From NCBI RefSeq assembly GCF_003627815.1, contig NZ_CP032698.1, forward strand, positions 2,914,001 to 2,978,000: a DNA stretch of 64,000 nucleotides. The letters are read 5' to 3'. Position numbers and translations under genes: made by a program. Every line of letters starts with the position of its first letter. The first letter of the stretch is position 1. Of the stretch, positions 28,161 to 36,321 are shown piece after piece. The notes beneath the pieces are model-generated. The model did not search any database, was not told the DNA's origin, and saw only the letters and a program-made list of their open reading frames with translations. The DNA is from Streptomyces hundungensis. GTDB lineage: Bacteria > Actinomycetota > Actinomycetes > Streptomycetales > Streptomycetaceae.

Positions 28161-28928
28161 ATGACTGCACAACCGATGGTCAAGGCGGAGGGCGTCCACA
28201 AGTCGTTCGGCCCCGCCCACATCCTCAAGGGCATCGACCTGGAGGTGGCCGAGGGCGAGGTGTTCTGCCTGATCGGCCCGTCCGGCTCCGGCAAGTCGAC
28301 CTTCCTGCGGTGCATCAACCACCTGGAGCAGATCAACGCCGGGCGTCTTTACGTCGACGGCGATCTGGTCGGGTACCGCCAGAAGGGAGACAAGCTGTAC
28401 GAGCTCAAGGACAGCGAAGTCGCCCTGAAGCGGCGGGACATCGGCATGGTCTTCCAGCGCTTCAACCTGTTCCCGCACATGACGGCCGTCGAGAACGTCA
28501 TGGAGGCGCCGGTCCAGGTCAAGCGGGAGTCCAAGGCGGTGGCCCGCGAGCGGGCGCTGAAGCTGCTCGACCGCGTCGGCCTCGCCGACAAGGCGGGCAA
28601 CTACCCCTCGCAGCTCTCCGGCGGCCAGCAGCAGCGCGTGGCGATCGCCCGTGCGCTCGCGATGCAGCCGAAGCTGATGCTCTTCGACGAGCCGACGTCC
28701 GCGCTCGACCCCGAGCTGGTGGGTGACGTCCTGGACGTCATGCGGGGCCTCGCCGAGGACGGCATGACGATGATCGTGGTCACCCACGAGATGGGCTTCG
28801 CGCGCGAGGTCGGCGACTCGCTGGTCTTCATGGACGACGGCGTGGTGGTCGAAGCCGGCAACCCGCGTGACGTTCTGACCAACCCTCAGCACGACCGGAC
28901 GAAGTCGTTCCTGTCGAAGGTGCTGTAG
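28161..28928 (+). CDS. Amino-acid ABC transporter ATP-binding protein
   Basis: A 255-aa ATPase. Walker A is [14 protein letters not shown] (near residue 40), the Q-loop is [13 protein letters not shown], the signature is [17 protein letters not shown], Walker B is [14 protein letters not shown] and the switch His is in [12 protein letters not shown]. These are hallmarks of the GlnQ/HisP family. It starts four bases after the permease stop. An unusual 12-residue insertion ([12 protein letters not shown]) precedes the Q-loop. Confidence 0.95.
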   Translation: MTAQPMVKAEGVHKSFGPAHILKGIDLEVAEGEVFCLIGPSGSGKSTFLRCINHLEQINAGRLYVDGDLVGYRQKGDKLYELKDSEVALKRRDIGMVFQRFNLFPHMTAVENVMEAPVQVKRESKAVARERALKLLDRVGLADKAGNYPSQLSGGQQQRVAIARALAMQPKLMLFDEPTSALDPELVGDVLDVMRGLAEDGMTMIVVTHEMGFAREVGDSLVFMDDGVVVEAGNPRDVLTNPQHDRTKSFLSKVL

Positions 28929-28959
28929 CCCGGCGCGGCCGGGTAACTCGGCGCAGCAG

Positions 28960-28995
28960 AAGGGGGGTTACGGGCTCTGGCCCGTAACCCCCCTT
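28960..28995. terminator. Bidirectional terminator of the ABC operon
   Basis: A perfect 16-bp stem (AAGGGGGGTTACGGGC and its complement) has a TCTG loop and a T-run on the right. It lies between the ATPase stop and the stop of the opposing methyltransferase gene, serving both. Confidence 0.93.
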
Positions 28996-29004
28996 TCTCA
29001 TGCG

Positions 29005-29778
29005 CTACTTGAGGGCGAGGAGCAGGGTGTCCGAGGGCGAGGCCCACACCGGGCGGGCCTCGGCGAAGCCGGCCGCGCGCAGCGTCTCGGCGTGCCAGGC
29101 GGCCGCGGGCATGTCGCCGTCGGCGTGCTCGCCGTAGATCTCGTACCGCTTGGCGGTGGGGGCGGCGAGGGCCGGGTCCTTGGCGGCCAGCGCCCACCAC
29201 TCGGCCCAGTCGAGGGCGCCGCCGGCCTTGGCACGGTCCATCTGGGCGTGCCGGTGGGCGCGTTCGGCGGCGTTGATGCGCGGGGTCGTCGGGTCGATCA
29301 TGTGGTCGGCGTTCATGAACACGCCGCCGTCCCGGACGAGTTGGGCGATCTGCCCGTAGAGCGCGGCGAGCGGCTCGCTGTGCAGCCAGTGCAGGGCGGT
29401 CGCGGTGAGCACGGCGTCGTAGGAGTCGTACGGAAGCGACCGGACCCAGTGCGGGTCCTTCAGGTCGGCGGTCACGAAGGTGACCCGGTCGTCCCCGGCG
29501 AAGGTGCCCTCGGCGATGGCGAGGAGCGCCGGGTCCAGATCCACCCCGGTGCTGACGGCCTCCGGGAACCTCTTGAGGAGCCGGTCCGTAATACTCCCCG
29601 TACCGCACGCGAGGTCGAGCACGCGCGGCGCGGGACCGACGCAGGCCTCGACCATGTCGAGCATGACCCGGAAGCGCTCCTCCCGGTCCGGCATGTACCA
29701 CTCCTGCTGGCGGTCCCAGCTGTCCTGCCAGCCCCGCCAGTCGGTGCTCGTCCCGGCTCCCGCCACAGTCTCCGCCAC
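29005..29778 (-). CDS. Class I SAM-dependent methyltransferase
   Basis: A 257-aa methyltransferase. The SAM-binding motif I is RVLDLACGTGSITDRLL, motif II acidic residue is in STGVDLDPALLAIAEG, and a TADLKDPHW segment follows. ATALHWLHSEPLAALYGQIAQLVRDGGVFMNADHM resembles trans-aconitate methyltransferase-like proteins. GTG at 29778 was preferred to a TTG further upstream because GGGAGG lies seven bases before it. Substrate unknown. Divergent from the CGNR gene. Confidence 0.85.
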   Translation of the reverse strand: MAETVAGAGTSTDWRGWQDSWDRQQEWYMPDREERFRVMLDMVEACVGPAPRVLDLACGTGSITDRLLKRFPEAVSTGVDLDPALLAIAEGTFAGDDRVTFVTADLKDPHWVRSLPYDSYDAVLTATALHWLHSEPLAALYGQIAQLVRDGGVFMNADHMIDPTTPRINAAERAHRHAQMDRAKAGGALDWAEWWALAAKDPALAAPTAKRYEIYGEHADGDMPAAAWHAETLRAAGFAEARPVWASPSDTLLLALK

Positions 29779-29879
29779 TGCGATCCCTCCCAAGAAAGCC
29801 TTCTGTAATACCCTCAAAGGGTATACAACCGTTACCTGCGAACACTGCCGACCCTAGACCGCCGCCGTAAGGACTACAA

Positions 29880-30494
29880 GTGGAACTGGCCTATTACTCG
29901 GACTATGCCGTGCGTCTGGTCAACACCGAGGAGCCGGCCCGCAACAAGGACGCGCTGACCTCGGTCGACGCGGTGCGCGAACTGTTCGGCGGAAACAAGT
30001 CGGCGGCCCGGCGGGCCACGGACGCGGATGTGACGCGTTTCCGTTCGGTACGGGCCCGGCTGCGGGCGGTCTTCGAGGCGGCCGACCGCGGCGAGGAGGT
30101 CCAGGCGGTGGACCTGCTCAACTCGCTGCTCCTGGAATTCCCCGTCAGCCCCCAGGTCTCGGGCCATGAGCACCGGGACGAGGACGACCGTCCGCTGTGG
30201 CACATGCACCTCGCCGACCACCCGTCGAACGCGACGGCGGGCTACGCGGCGATCGCCTCCATGGGGCTCGCCTTCCACCTCACCGAGTACGGCGTGGACC
30301 GGCTCGGCCTGTGCCAGGCCGCACCCTGCCGCAACGCCTATCTCGACACCTCGACCAACCGCTCGCGCCGCTACTGCTCGGACCGCTGCGCGACCCGGGC
30401 CAACGTGGCCGCCTACCGGGCCCGCAAGCGCCTGGAGACCGACCGGTCGGAGAGCACCGGCCGCACCGAGGCGAGCGCCCAGGACGCCACATAG
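29880..30494 (+). CDS. CGNR zinc-finger (ABATE domain) protein
   Basis: A 204-aa protein. The N-terminal ABATE domain (YYSDYAVRLVNTEE ... DALTSVDAVRELFG) is followed by a C-terminal CGNR-type zinc finger with CQAAPCRNAYLDTS and RRYCSDRCATRANVAAYRARKR. Such proteins are considered DNA-binding stress regulators, and the role here is inferred. AAGGA lies six bases before the GTG start. Its last 82 bases overlap the 3' end of the opposing sodX gene. Confidence 0.88.
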   Translation: MELAYYSDYAVRLVNTEEPARNKDALTSVDAVRELFGGNKSAARRATDADVTRFRSVRARLRAVFEAADRGEEVQAVDLLNSLLLEFPVSPQVSGHEHRDEDDRPLWHMHLADHPSNATAGYAAIASMGLAFHLTEYGVDRLGLCQAAPCRNAYLDTSTNRSRRYCSDRCATRANVAAYRARKRLETDRSESTGRTEASAQDAT

Positions 30495-30838
30495 CCGAGG
30501 GTGCGCCGGCGCCCGGCCGTCATCGGCCGGAACCGCCCGCGCACCCGGCCCAGCACCAGGTCGACCGGCACCGCGCCGAACGCCCTGCTGTCCACGGCCT
30601 CGTCGTCGGTGTTGTCGCCGAGCACCCACCAGCCGCCCTCGCGCAGCTCCATCAGGCGCTTGACGATGAGCAGGTCCTGTTGCAGGGGGTGGCGCAGCAC
30701 CGCCACGTCCCCGGCCCGCAACTCGGCCCCGTAGTGCACCAGCAGCTGGTCCCCGTGCAGCAGCGTGGGAACCATCGAGGTCCCCAGGACCTCGGCGATC
30801 CCCAACAGCGCGCTCGGCTCCCGCCCCTCATCCGTCAT
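30413..30838 (-). CDS. sodX: Nickel superoxide dismutase maturation protease SodX
   Basis: A 141-aa S24/S26 signal-peptidase-like protein with the Ser/Lys dyad: Ser21 in LGTSMVPTLLHGD and Lys60 in DLLIVKRL. The box WWVLGDNTDDEAVDSRAFG is typical of type I signal peptidases. There is no clear membrane anchor. It removes the N-terminal propeptide of the adjacent SodN so that His1 can bind nickel. GGGAGG precedes the ATG. It is divergent from sodN. The C-terminal 27 codons overlap the end of the CGNR gene in the opposite direction. Confidence 0.92.
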   Translation of the reverse strand: MTDEGREPSALLGIAEVLGTSMVPTLLHGDQLLVHYGAELRAGDVAVLRHPLQQDLLIVKRLMELREGGWWVLGDNTDDEAVDSRAFGAVPVDLVLGRVRGRFRPMTAGRRRTLGYVASWALASVRPVLSDRSVSRRLRAR

Positions 30839-31013
30839 ACGTCACCCACCTCCCGGCCACCGGCACCCCGCCGCCACTCCCACGGTACGTTCCGCCACGC
30901 GTCCCGGGGTCACCCTGGACTTTTGACCTAAGCCCATGGGGGCACCCGCGAAAACCCGTCTCTCACCGAGTAATGTCCCACCTGAGAAGACGATCACGAG
31001 GAAGGACAGCTCA

Positions 31014-31409
31014 ATGCTTTCCCGCCTGTTTGCCCCCAAGGTGAAGGTCAGCGCGCACTGCGACCTGCCCTGCGGCGTGTACGACCCGGCCCAGGCCCGC
31101 ATCGAGGCGGAGTCGGTCAAGGCCGTGCAGGAGAAGTTCCAGGCCAACGAGGACGCGCACTTCCGTGCCCGTGCCGTGGTCATCAAGGAGCAGCGTGCCG
31201 AGCTCGCCAAGCACCACGTCTCGGTGCTGTGGAGCGACTACTTCAAGCCGCCGCACTTCGAGAAGTACCCGGAGCTGCACCAGCTGGTCAACGACACCCT
31301 GAAGGCCCTCTCGGCCGCCAAGGCGTCGACCGACCCGGCGACGGGCCAGAAGGCGCTCGACCTCATCGCCGAGATCGACCGCATTTTCTGGGAGACCAAG
31401 AAGGCCTGA
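31014..31409 (+). CDS. sodN: Nickel superoxide dismutase
   Basis: A 131-aa precursor. The 14-residue propeptide MLSRLFAPKVKVSA is followed by the mature nickel hook HCDLPCGVYDP, where His, Cys2 and Cys6 of the mature form bind Ni. The rest is the four-helix bundle that forms hexamers in the cytosol. GGAAGGA precedes the ATG. In S. coelicolor the sodN message is countered by an sRNA from the sodF 3' UTR under Nur control; whether this holds here cannot be seen. A strong terminator follows. Confidence 0.98.
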   Translation: MLSRLFAPKVKVSAHCDLPCGVYDPAQARIEAESVKAVQEKFQANEDAHFRARAVVIKEQRAELAKHHVSVLWSDYFKPPHFEKYPELHQLVNDTLKALSAAKASTDPATGQKALDLIAEIDRIFWETKKA

Positions 31410-31464
31410 CACGGCCGAGTCGGCACCGTCCTGTCGCGTCCTCGGGCGCGGGGGCCGGCGCCTG

Positions 31465-31510
31465 CGACGAAGAGGCCCGTCCGGGGATTCCCGGCCGGGC
31501 CTCTTCGTCG
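31465..31510. terminator. Terminator between sodN and the GntR gene
   Basis: A 15-bp perfect stem (CGACGAAGAGGCCCG with its complement) encloses a 16-base loop. It begins about 55 bases after the sodN stop and can serve the opposing regulator gene as well. Confidence 0.9.
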
Positions 31511-31593
31511 TTCCCGGGGCCGCCGTACGCGAGCGCGGAGGTTGGCCGGAAGCCTCCGCTCATCCGCGTCAACAACCCTGCGGAGCACCACAC

Positions 31594-31950
31594 TCAGGCC
31601 AGGCCCTCCCGCACCAGCCCCACGACCTCGTCCTCCGTGAGCCCCAACTCCCGTGCGCGTTCGACCAGTTCGCGCACCTTCAGCAGCAGGGCCGCCCGGC
31701 CGCGTGTGCCGGGGTCGTCCACGACGACCGCGCCGCGGCCCCGGCGGAGTTCGATCAGCCCCTCCTCGCGCAGGCGCTGGTAACCCCGCAGCACCGTATG
31801 GAGGTTGACGCCGAGGGAGTCGGCGAGCGAGCGGGCGGACGGGAGGCGTTCGCCCGGGGTCACCGTGCCCTCGGCCAGCGCCCGGCGCACCGAGGCCGCG
31901 ATCTGGTCGCCGAGCGGCTGGGGCGAGGCGGGGTCCACACGGAAGAGCAT
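31594..31950 (-). CDS. GntR-family regulator, YtrA type
   Basis: This 118-aa protein has an N-terminal winged helix (PLGDQIAASVRRALAEGTVTPGERLPSARSLADSLGVNLHTVLRGYQRLREEGLIELRRGRGAVV) and only a short C-terminal helical tail, as in YtrA subfamily repressors. It follows a DUF1648 membrane protein gene by 37 bases in an apparent operon. The inverted repeat CCTTGTTC-N11-GAACAAGG at the operon promoter is its likely operator. Confidence 0.9.
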   Translation of the reverse strand: MLFRVDPASPQPLGDQIAASVRRALAEGTVTPGERLPSARSLADSLGVNLHTVLRGYQRLREEGLIELRRGRGAVVVDDPGTRGRAALLLKVRELVERARELGLTEDEVVGLVREGLA

Positions 31951-31987
31951 CAGCGCCCCACCGCCCTTCGGCGGATCGCGGCACAGC

Positions 31988-32965
31988 TCATCGGCGCTTG
32001 GCTCCTTCGCGGCCGGCCAGGGTGTTCAGGAGCGCGGCGCCCGTCACCGAGTCGTCCACCGTCACGGCGAACTCCCGGCCGTTTCTGCGTCGTACGACGA
32101 TCGCCTCACCGGAGCGCAGCATGAGCCCCGAGCCGCCGGGTCGTACGCGATAGCCCCAACCGCCGTATTCGGCCAGGATCTTGACGTCCCGGCTCACCGC
32201 GCTGTCCACGTCGGACACCGGCACCCGGATCCGGGGCCAGGGCAGCGCGGTCGGCCGTGCGGTCAGGCCGTGCCGGTCGACGGTGACGTACGGGCAGGAG
32301 AAGGCGAGGCACGCCAGGCCGCCCACCAGGACGCCGATCGCCGGGGACGCGCCCACCGTGGACAGCAGGGCCACTCCCGCGGCGATCAGCGCCGCCCCGA
32401 CGACGAGCAGTACACGGGACGGCGCCCTGCGCATCCATCCGGCGGTCTCCCCCTCGGCGAGGTCGAGCCGCGGCGGCTCCCCCGGTACGGGAGACGGTTC
32501 GGGCGCCGCCGGGGCGGGCCCGAGCAGGGTCATGAGCAGCAGGCCGAGGGCTGTCGCCAGCGCGCCGACGCCCGCCCCGACGGCGATCTGCCACCAGGGC
32601 AACCGCACCCGCGCGGGGTCGGTGGCGTCCGCGTTGGCGACCAGCACCGCGACGAGCAGATAGCCGACGAGCCCCGCCGTCGCGTATCCGCCGGCGAGTG
32701 TTGCCCGCAGTCCGCGCGCCGCGGGTTTCGCGGCGTACGCCAACAGGCCCCACACCGCGCCGAGGCCGAGGTGCAGCGCGAGGGCGGCGATCAGGTAGGA
32801 GCCGCGGCTCTGCGTGTCGTCGGACTGGCCGTTGCCCGTGAAGTGACTGGCCAGCCGGTCCGGCAACCGGTCGCGCAGAAGCGCGTAGGCCACCAGGTCG
32901 ACGGCCAGGGCGAGCAGGAACGGCAGCACGGCCAACGCCGTCGTGCGGTATCGGAAACGGTTCAC
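31988..32965 (-). CDS. DUF1648-domain membrane protein
   Basis: A 325-aa protein with about six membrane segments. Near the N-terminus LPDRLASHFTGNGQSDD matches the DUF1648 signature (LP-x-x-hAxHFxxxGxxD), and the C-terminal third is soluble and PH-like (VTVDRHGLTARPTALPWPRIRVPVSDV). GTG start after GGGGG. It is the first gene of an operon with a GntR-type repressor; such pairs in Gram-positives react to envelope stress. Role inferred only. Confidence 0.82.
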   Translation of the reverse strand: MNRFRYRTTALAVLPFLLALAVDLVAYALLRDRLPDRLASHFTGNGQSDDTQSRGSYLIAALALHLGLGAVWGLLAYAAKPAARGLRATLAGGYATAGLVGYLLVAVLVANADATDPARVRLPWWQIAVGAGVGALATALGLLLMTLLGPAPAAPEPSPVPGEPPRLDLAEGETAGWMRRAPSRVLLVVGAALIAAGVALLSTVGASPAIGVLVGGLACLAFSCPYVTVDRHGLTARPTALPWPRIRVPVSDVDSAVSRDVKILAEYGGWGYRVRPGGSGLMLRSGEAIVVRRRNGREFAVTVDDSVTGAALLNTLAGREGAKRR

Positions 32966-32973
32966 GAAGACCC

Positions 32974-33000
32974 CCTTGTTCGCATAATAGTAGAACAAGG
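32974..33000 (-). promoter_or_regulatory. Palindromic operator of the DUF1648-gntR operon
   Basis: A perfect 8-bp inverted repeat CCTTGTTC-N11-GAACAAGG flanks a TATTAT -10-like box on the minus strand, nine bases before the DUF1648 GTG start. Binding of the YtrA-type regulator here would block its own promoter. Confidence 0.72.
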
Positions 33001-33103
33001 CGTTAGGCGTGGGCCGTTGACGCGAGCGGCCGCCGTGCACGGCAGTCCGTGGGGACTTTCCGTGCGCGGCGGCCGCGGGAGGACGGGTGGGGGCGGGCGA
33101 GGG

Positions 33104-33550
33104 TCAGATCGCGTCCAGGAGGGACGGCTGGAGGCTTGCGCCGGAGGGCAGTTGGCGCCGGATGTCGTCGAGTACCGAGCCGAAGTCGAGCTCGGCCCGT
33201 CCGCTGGCGTACACCGCTCCCCCGAAGTGCAGGGCGACCCCGAGGTCGGGCTCCGGCGGCTTCAGGGAGAGCAGACAGCTGAGGGTGGCCTGCTGGACCG
33301 CCCCGTCGTCGGAGGCGATGGGCACGGGCATGTCCCATTCGAGTACGAAGTCACGGAGGTTCCCGCCGTCGAGCGCGAACGCGCCGCTCTCCGCCGGTAT
33401 CCCCGGCACCGGGCCGAGCGAGTCGAAGCTCGCTCCGGCGAAGTCGACCCCCCTGATCCGGGTCCGCAGTTGCGTCCCGTCAGTGGTGATCGTCAGCGCT
33501 TCTGATCCTAGGCGGTCCCGGTACCAACCCGCCCATGACTGTGGTGTCAT
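33104..33550 (-). CDS. Hypothetical protein (DUF6304-like)
   Basis: A 148-aa soluble protein: WAGWYRDRLGSEALTITTDGTQLRTRIRGVDFAGASFDSLG, LEWDMPVPIASDDG and a C-terminal LDDIRRQLPSGASLQPSLLDAI. This pattern is what I recall as the DUF6304 family of Streptomyces, but that is from memory. No signal peptide or motif for a reaction is visible. Confidence 0.7.
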   Translation of the reverse strand: MTPQSWAGWYRDRLGSEALTITTDGTQLRTRIRGVDFAGASFDSLGPVPGIPAESGAFALDGGNLRDFVLEWDMPVPIASDDGAVQQATLSCLLSLKPPEPDLGVALHFGGAVYASGRAELDFGSVLDDIRRQLPSGASLQPSLLDAI

Positions 33551-33607
33551 GGGCGGAGATTAGCGGCGTACCCTGCCGTTCGTCACAGGGGGTGACCGAA
33601 ATGGGTG

Positions 33608-34189
33608 TTACCGCTTCCTTGCGTACTTCGCCACGACCGCCCCGTTGTCGAACGATCTTGACTCGATCAACTCGAACTGGCGGGCGGCGAATTCACCCGA
33701 CACCATCCGGATTCCGGCGCCCGCCAGCACCGGATAGGTCTTGATGACCAGCTCGTCGATCTCCTCGGCCAGCTGACCGGCGAGGTCGCCCCCGCCGCAG
33801 AGCCAGATGCCGAGGCCGTCCCGGCGCTTCAGCTCGCGCACCTTGGCCACGGGGTCGCCCGTAACCAACTGGACGCTCGCGTGCGGGGGTTGGGTGAGGC
33901 TGCGGGAGAAAACGTACGTCGAGAGGTGGGCGTACGGGTCGACCACGCCGTCCTTGAGCCCCAGGGCGTAGGTGGCCCGGCCCATTAGGACGGTGTCGTA
34001 GCGGGTGTTCTCCGCGTCGTCGCAGCCGAAGTACTGCCGGCCGGGGGTCGCGAGCGTTTCCGGCCATTCGGTCTTCAGATACTCGAGGTACGCCGGGGAG
34101 ACCTGGTCCAACAGGAACTGGATCTCGCCATCGGGGCCTGCGATGTACCCGTCGAGGGACATACCGATGAAATACGAGAGCTTGCGCAA
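33608..34189 (-). CDS. Dihydrofolate-reductase-like (RibD C-terminal) protein
   Basis: A 193-aa protein with LRKLSYFIGMSLDGYIAGPDGEIQFL at the N-terminus, DTVLMGRATYALGLKD in the middle and IWLCGGGDLAGQLAEEIDELVIKTYPVLAG near the end, the signature of the YyaP/RibD_C DHFR-like family. It probably binds NADPH, but no substrate is known. A TTG start five bases after AGAGG was preferred; a GTG 48 bases upstream has no ribosome-binding site. Divergent from a TetR gene, which may regulate it. Confidence 0.85.
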   Translation of the reverse strand: MRKLSYFIGMSLDGYIAGPDGEIQFLLDQVSPAYLEYLKTEWPETLATPGRQYFGCDDAENTRYDTVLMGRATYALGLKDGVVDPYAHLSTYVFSRSLTQPPHASVQLVTGDPVAKVRELKRRDGLGIWLCGGGDLAGQLAEEIDELVIKTYPVLAGAGIRMVSGEFAARQFELIESRSFDNGAVVAKYARKR

Positions 34190-34302
34190 ACCGACCTCTT
34201 TGGTTGGGGAGCCGACGTGGCCTTCAGCGTTGACCACGACAGCTATAGTGCTTCAGGTGTAGTGGTTACGCAACCCCCCTTTCGCACCCCAGGAGTTCCA
34301 AC

Positions 34303-34935
34303 GTGGTCAGAAACCCCGAACGGCGAACCGCCCTCGTGGACTCAGCGATCGAAGTGCTCGCACGCGAAGGGGCACGTGGCCTCACCTTTCGCGCCGTCGA
34401 CGCGGAGGCGGGCGTCCCCGCGGGCACCTCGTCCAACTACTTCAGCAGCCGGGACGATCTGTTCACCCAGGCCGGTCGGCACATCCACGTCCGCATGGCC
34501 CCGGACCCGGCCGAGGTGGCCGAGGCGATGCGGCCGGGCCCCTCGCGCGAACTGGTCGCCTCGCTGACGCACTGGGTGGTGCGGCGCATGACCGCCGAGC
34601 GCACCGGCTATCTGGCCATGCTGGAGCTGCGCCTGGAGGCCACTCGCCGGCCCGCGCTACGGGCGGAGCTGACCCGCGCCCTGCGCGCGGACCTGGAGGC
34701 CAACATCCGGTTCCATGTGGACTCCGGCCTGCCGGGCGACGCCGACACCGTCCGACTGCTGTACCTCGCCGTGAACGGGCTGCTCGTGGAGGCCTTCACC
34801 CTGCCGGGGATGTTCGGCGAGGAGGAGACGGCCGAACAGAGCTCGACAGAGGGCGAGTTGGCGGGTTCCGGGTCGCCCGATCCCGGGATTGCCCGACTCG
34901 TACGTCTCATCGTCGACCGCATCGTGCCCACCTGA
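34303..34935 (+). CDS. TetR-family regulator
   Basis: A 210-aa protein. The N-terminal HTH (ALVDSAIEVLAREGARGLTFRAVDAEAGVPAGTSSNYFSSRDDLFTQAG) is followed by an all-helical ligand domain. AGGAG lies eight bases before the GTG start. It is divergent from the DHFR-like gene with about 110 bases between, the usual arrangement for a TetR repressor and its target. Ligand unknown. Confidence 0.92.
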   Translation: MVRNPERRTALVDSAIEVLAREGARGLTFRAVDAEAGVPAGTSSNYFSSRDDLFTQAGRHIHVRMAPDPAEVAEAMRPGPSRELVASLTHWVVRRMTAERTGYLAMLELRLEATRRPALRAELTRALRADLEANIRFHVDSGLPGDADTVRLLYLAVNGLLVEAFTLPGMFGEEETAEQSSTEGELAGSGSPDPGIARLVRLIVDRIVPT

Positions 34936-34978
34936 GCCGGGCCCGATCCGGCCACACCCCCGAGCGGGACTTTGACGT

Positions 34979-36202
34979 TCAACAGGCCGCCGATACAAGT
35001 GAGTTGCTGCGCTCGGCCCACCGGACCGCTGGTCCGAGTGCCAGGCCCGCGCCGAGGAACAGGGCGCCCAGCAGGAGCCAGCCGGGGACGCCCCAGTCGA
35101 CGATCAGCGCGGCGAGGAGCAGCGGGCCGAGCATTCTGGCCAGCGGCACGCCCATGCCGAAGAAGCCCTGGTACTGGCCCTGTTGGTCGGCCGGGGCCAG
35201 GTCGAAGCCGATCTGCCAGGCCCCCGCGGACTGCATCATCTCGCCCACCACCTGGAGCCCGCCCGCGACGAGCAGCACCAGGACGGCGGCCCAGCCCGGC
35301 ACCCCGACCGCGCTGAGCGCGAACACCGCGCAGGAGGCGAGCATCAGGACTCCGCCGCGCGCCACGGTCCGCGCCGCGCTGGGCAGGTCGCGTACGGCGG
35401 ACGCGGTACGGACCTGGAAGAGCATCACCGCGCCGGTGTTGAGCACCAGCAGGGCGGACACCAGCCAGCCCGGCGCGTCGGTGCGGGTGACGGTCCACAG
35501 CGGGATGGCGAGGCTGATCAGCGGCATCCGGAGCAGGAGCAGCGCGTTGAGGACGGTGACCAGGGCGTAGGGCCGGTCGCGCAGCACCGCGAACCGCGGG
35601 CCCCGGCCCGGGGTCGTCGTCAGGGGCGCCACCGCGGGCAGCCGGAGCAGGACGAGCGCGCAGAGCAGGAACGCGGCCGCGTCCATGGCGAACACCGTGA
35701 GGTAGGCGGTGCGGGTGCCGTAGTGCAGCGCGACCCCGCCGAACGCGGCGCCGACGGCGAGCCCGGCGTTCAGCGTGGACTGGAGGTGCGCGAGGACGTG
35801 GGTACGGTCCTTGCGGTCCACGAGGGCGCCCAGGAGCGCCTGGCGGGCGGCGGCGAGGCCGGTCTGGGCGGTCGCGTAGCAGCAGGCGGCCAGCACGAAG
35901 GGGAGGAAGCCCCGGACGAAGAGGAAGGCCGCGACGGAGGCGCCGGTGGCGGTGGCGAGCAGGACCGCGACGGTGCGCGGGCCGCGCCGGTCCGCGAGCT
36001 GCCCGAGCGGCACCCCGGCGAGCGCGCCGACGGCCCAGGCGAGGGTGAGGCCGACCCCGATGCGGGTGGGCGAGAGGCCGACTATGCGGCTGAAGTACAG
36101 CGCCGAGGTGACCAGGAAGGCGCCGTCGCCGAGGGAGTTGACGAGCTGAGCGGCGGCGAGGCCGCGGGCGGGACCGGCCGGCGGCAGGAGTCGAGAGGGC
36201 AT
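34979..36202 (-). CDS. MFS transporter
   Basis: A 407-aa protein with 12 predicted membrane helices. The loop 2-3 motif is GQLADRRGPRTVAVLL, and GLSPTRIGVGLTLAWAVGALAGVPLG is typical for drug-efflux type MFS proteins of Streptomyces. It lies 43 bases from the end of the convergent TetR gene. Substrate unknown. Confidence 0.92.
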   Translation of the reverse strand: MPSRLLPPAGPARGLAAAQLVNSLGDGAFLVTSALYFSRIVGLSPTRIGVGLTLAWAVGALAGVPLGQLADRRGPRTVAVLLATATGASVAAFLFVRGFLPFVLAACCYATAQTGLAAARQALLGALVDRKDRTHVLAHLQSTLNAGLAVGAAFGGVALHYGTRTAYLTVFAMDAAAFLLCALVLLRLPAVAPLTTTPGRGPRFAVLRDRPYALVTVLNALLLLRMPLISLAIPLWTVTRTDAPGWLVSALLVLNTGAVMLFQVRTASAVRDLPSAARTVARGGVLMLASCAVFALSAVGVPGWAAVLVLLVAGGLQVVGEMMQSAGAWQIGFDLAPADQQGQYQGFFGMGVPLARMLGPLLLAALIVDWGVPGWLLLGALFLGAGLALGPAVRWAERSNSLVSAAC

Positions 36203-36321
36203 GCCCTCATCAAATCAAGTGGAATGGCCCGGTGTTGGGGCCAATTGAGCGCTGGGTCACTGGGCCATTGCGTAAGCCGGACGGGAGCCACGGGCCGCGG
36301 CGGGTCACGGGCTGCGGCGGA

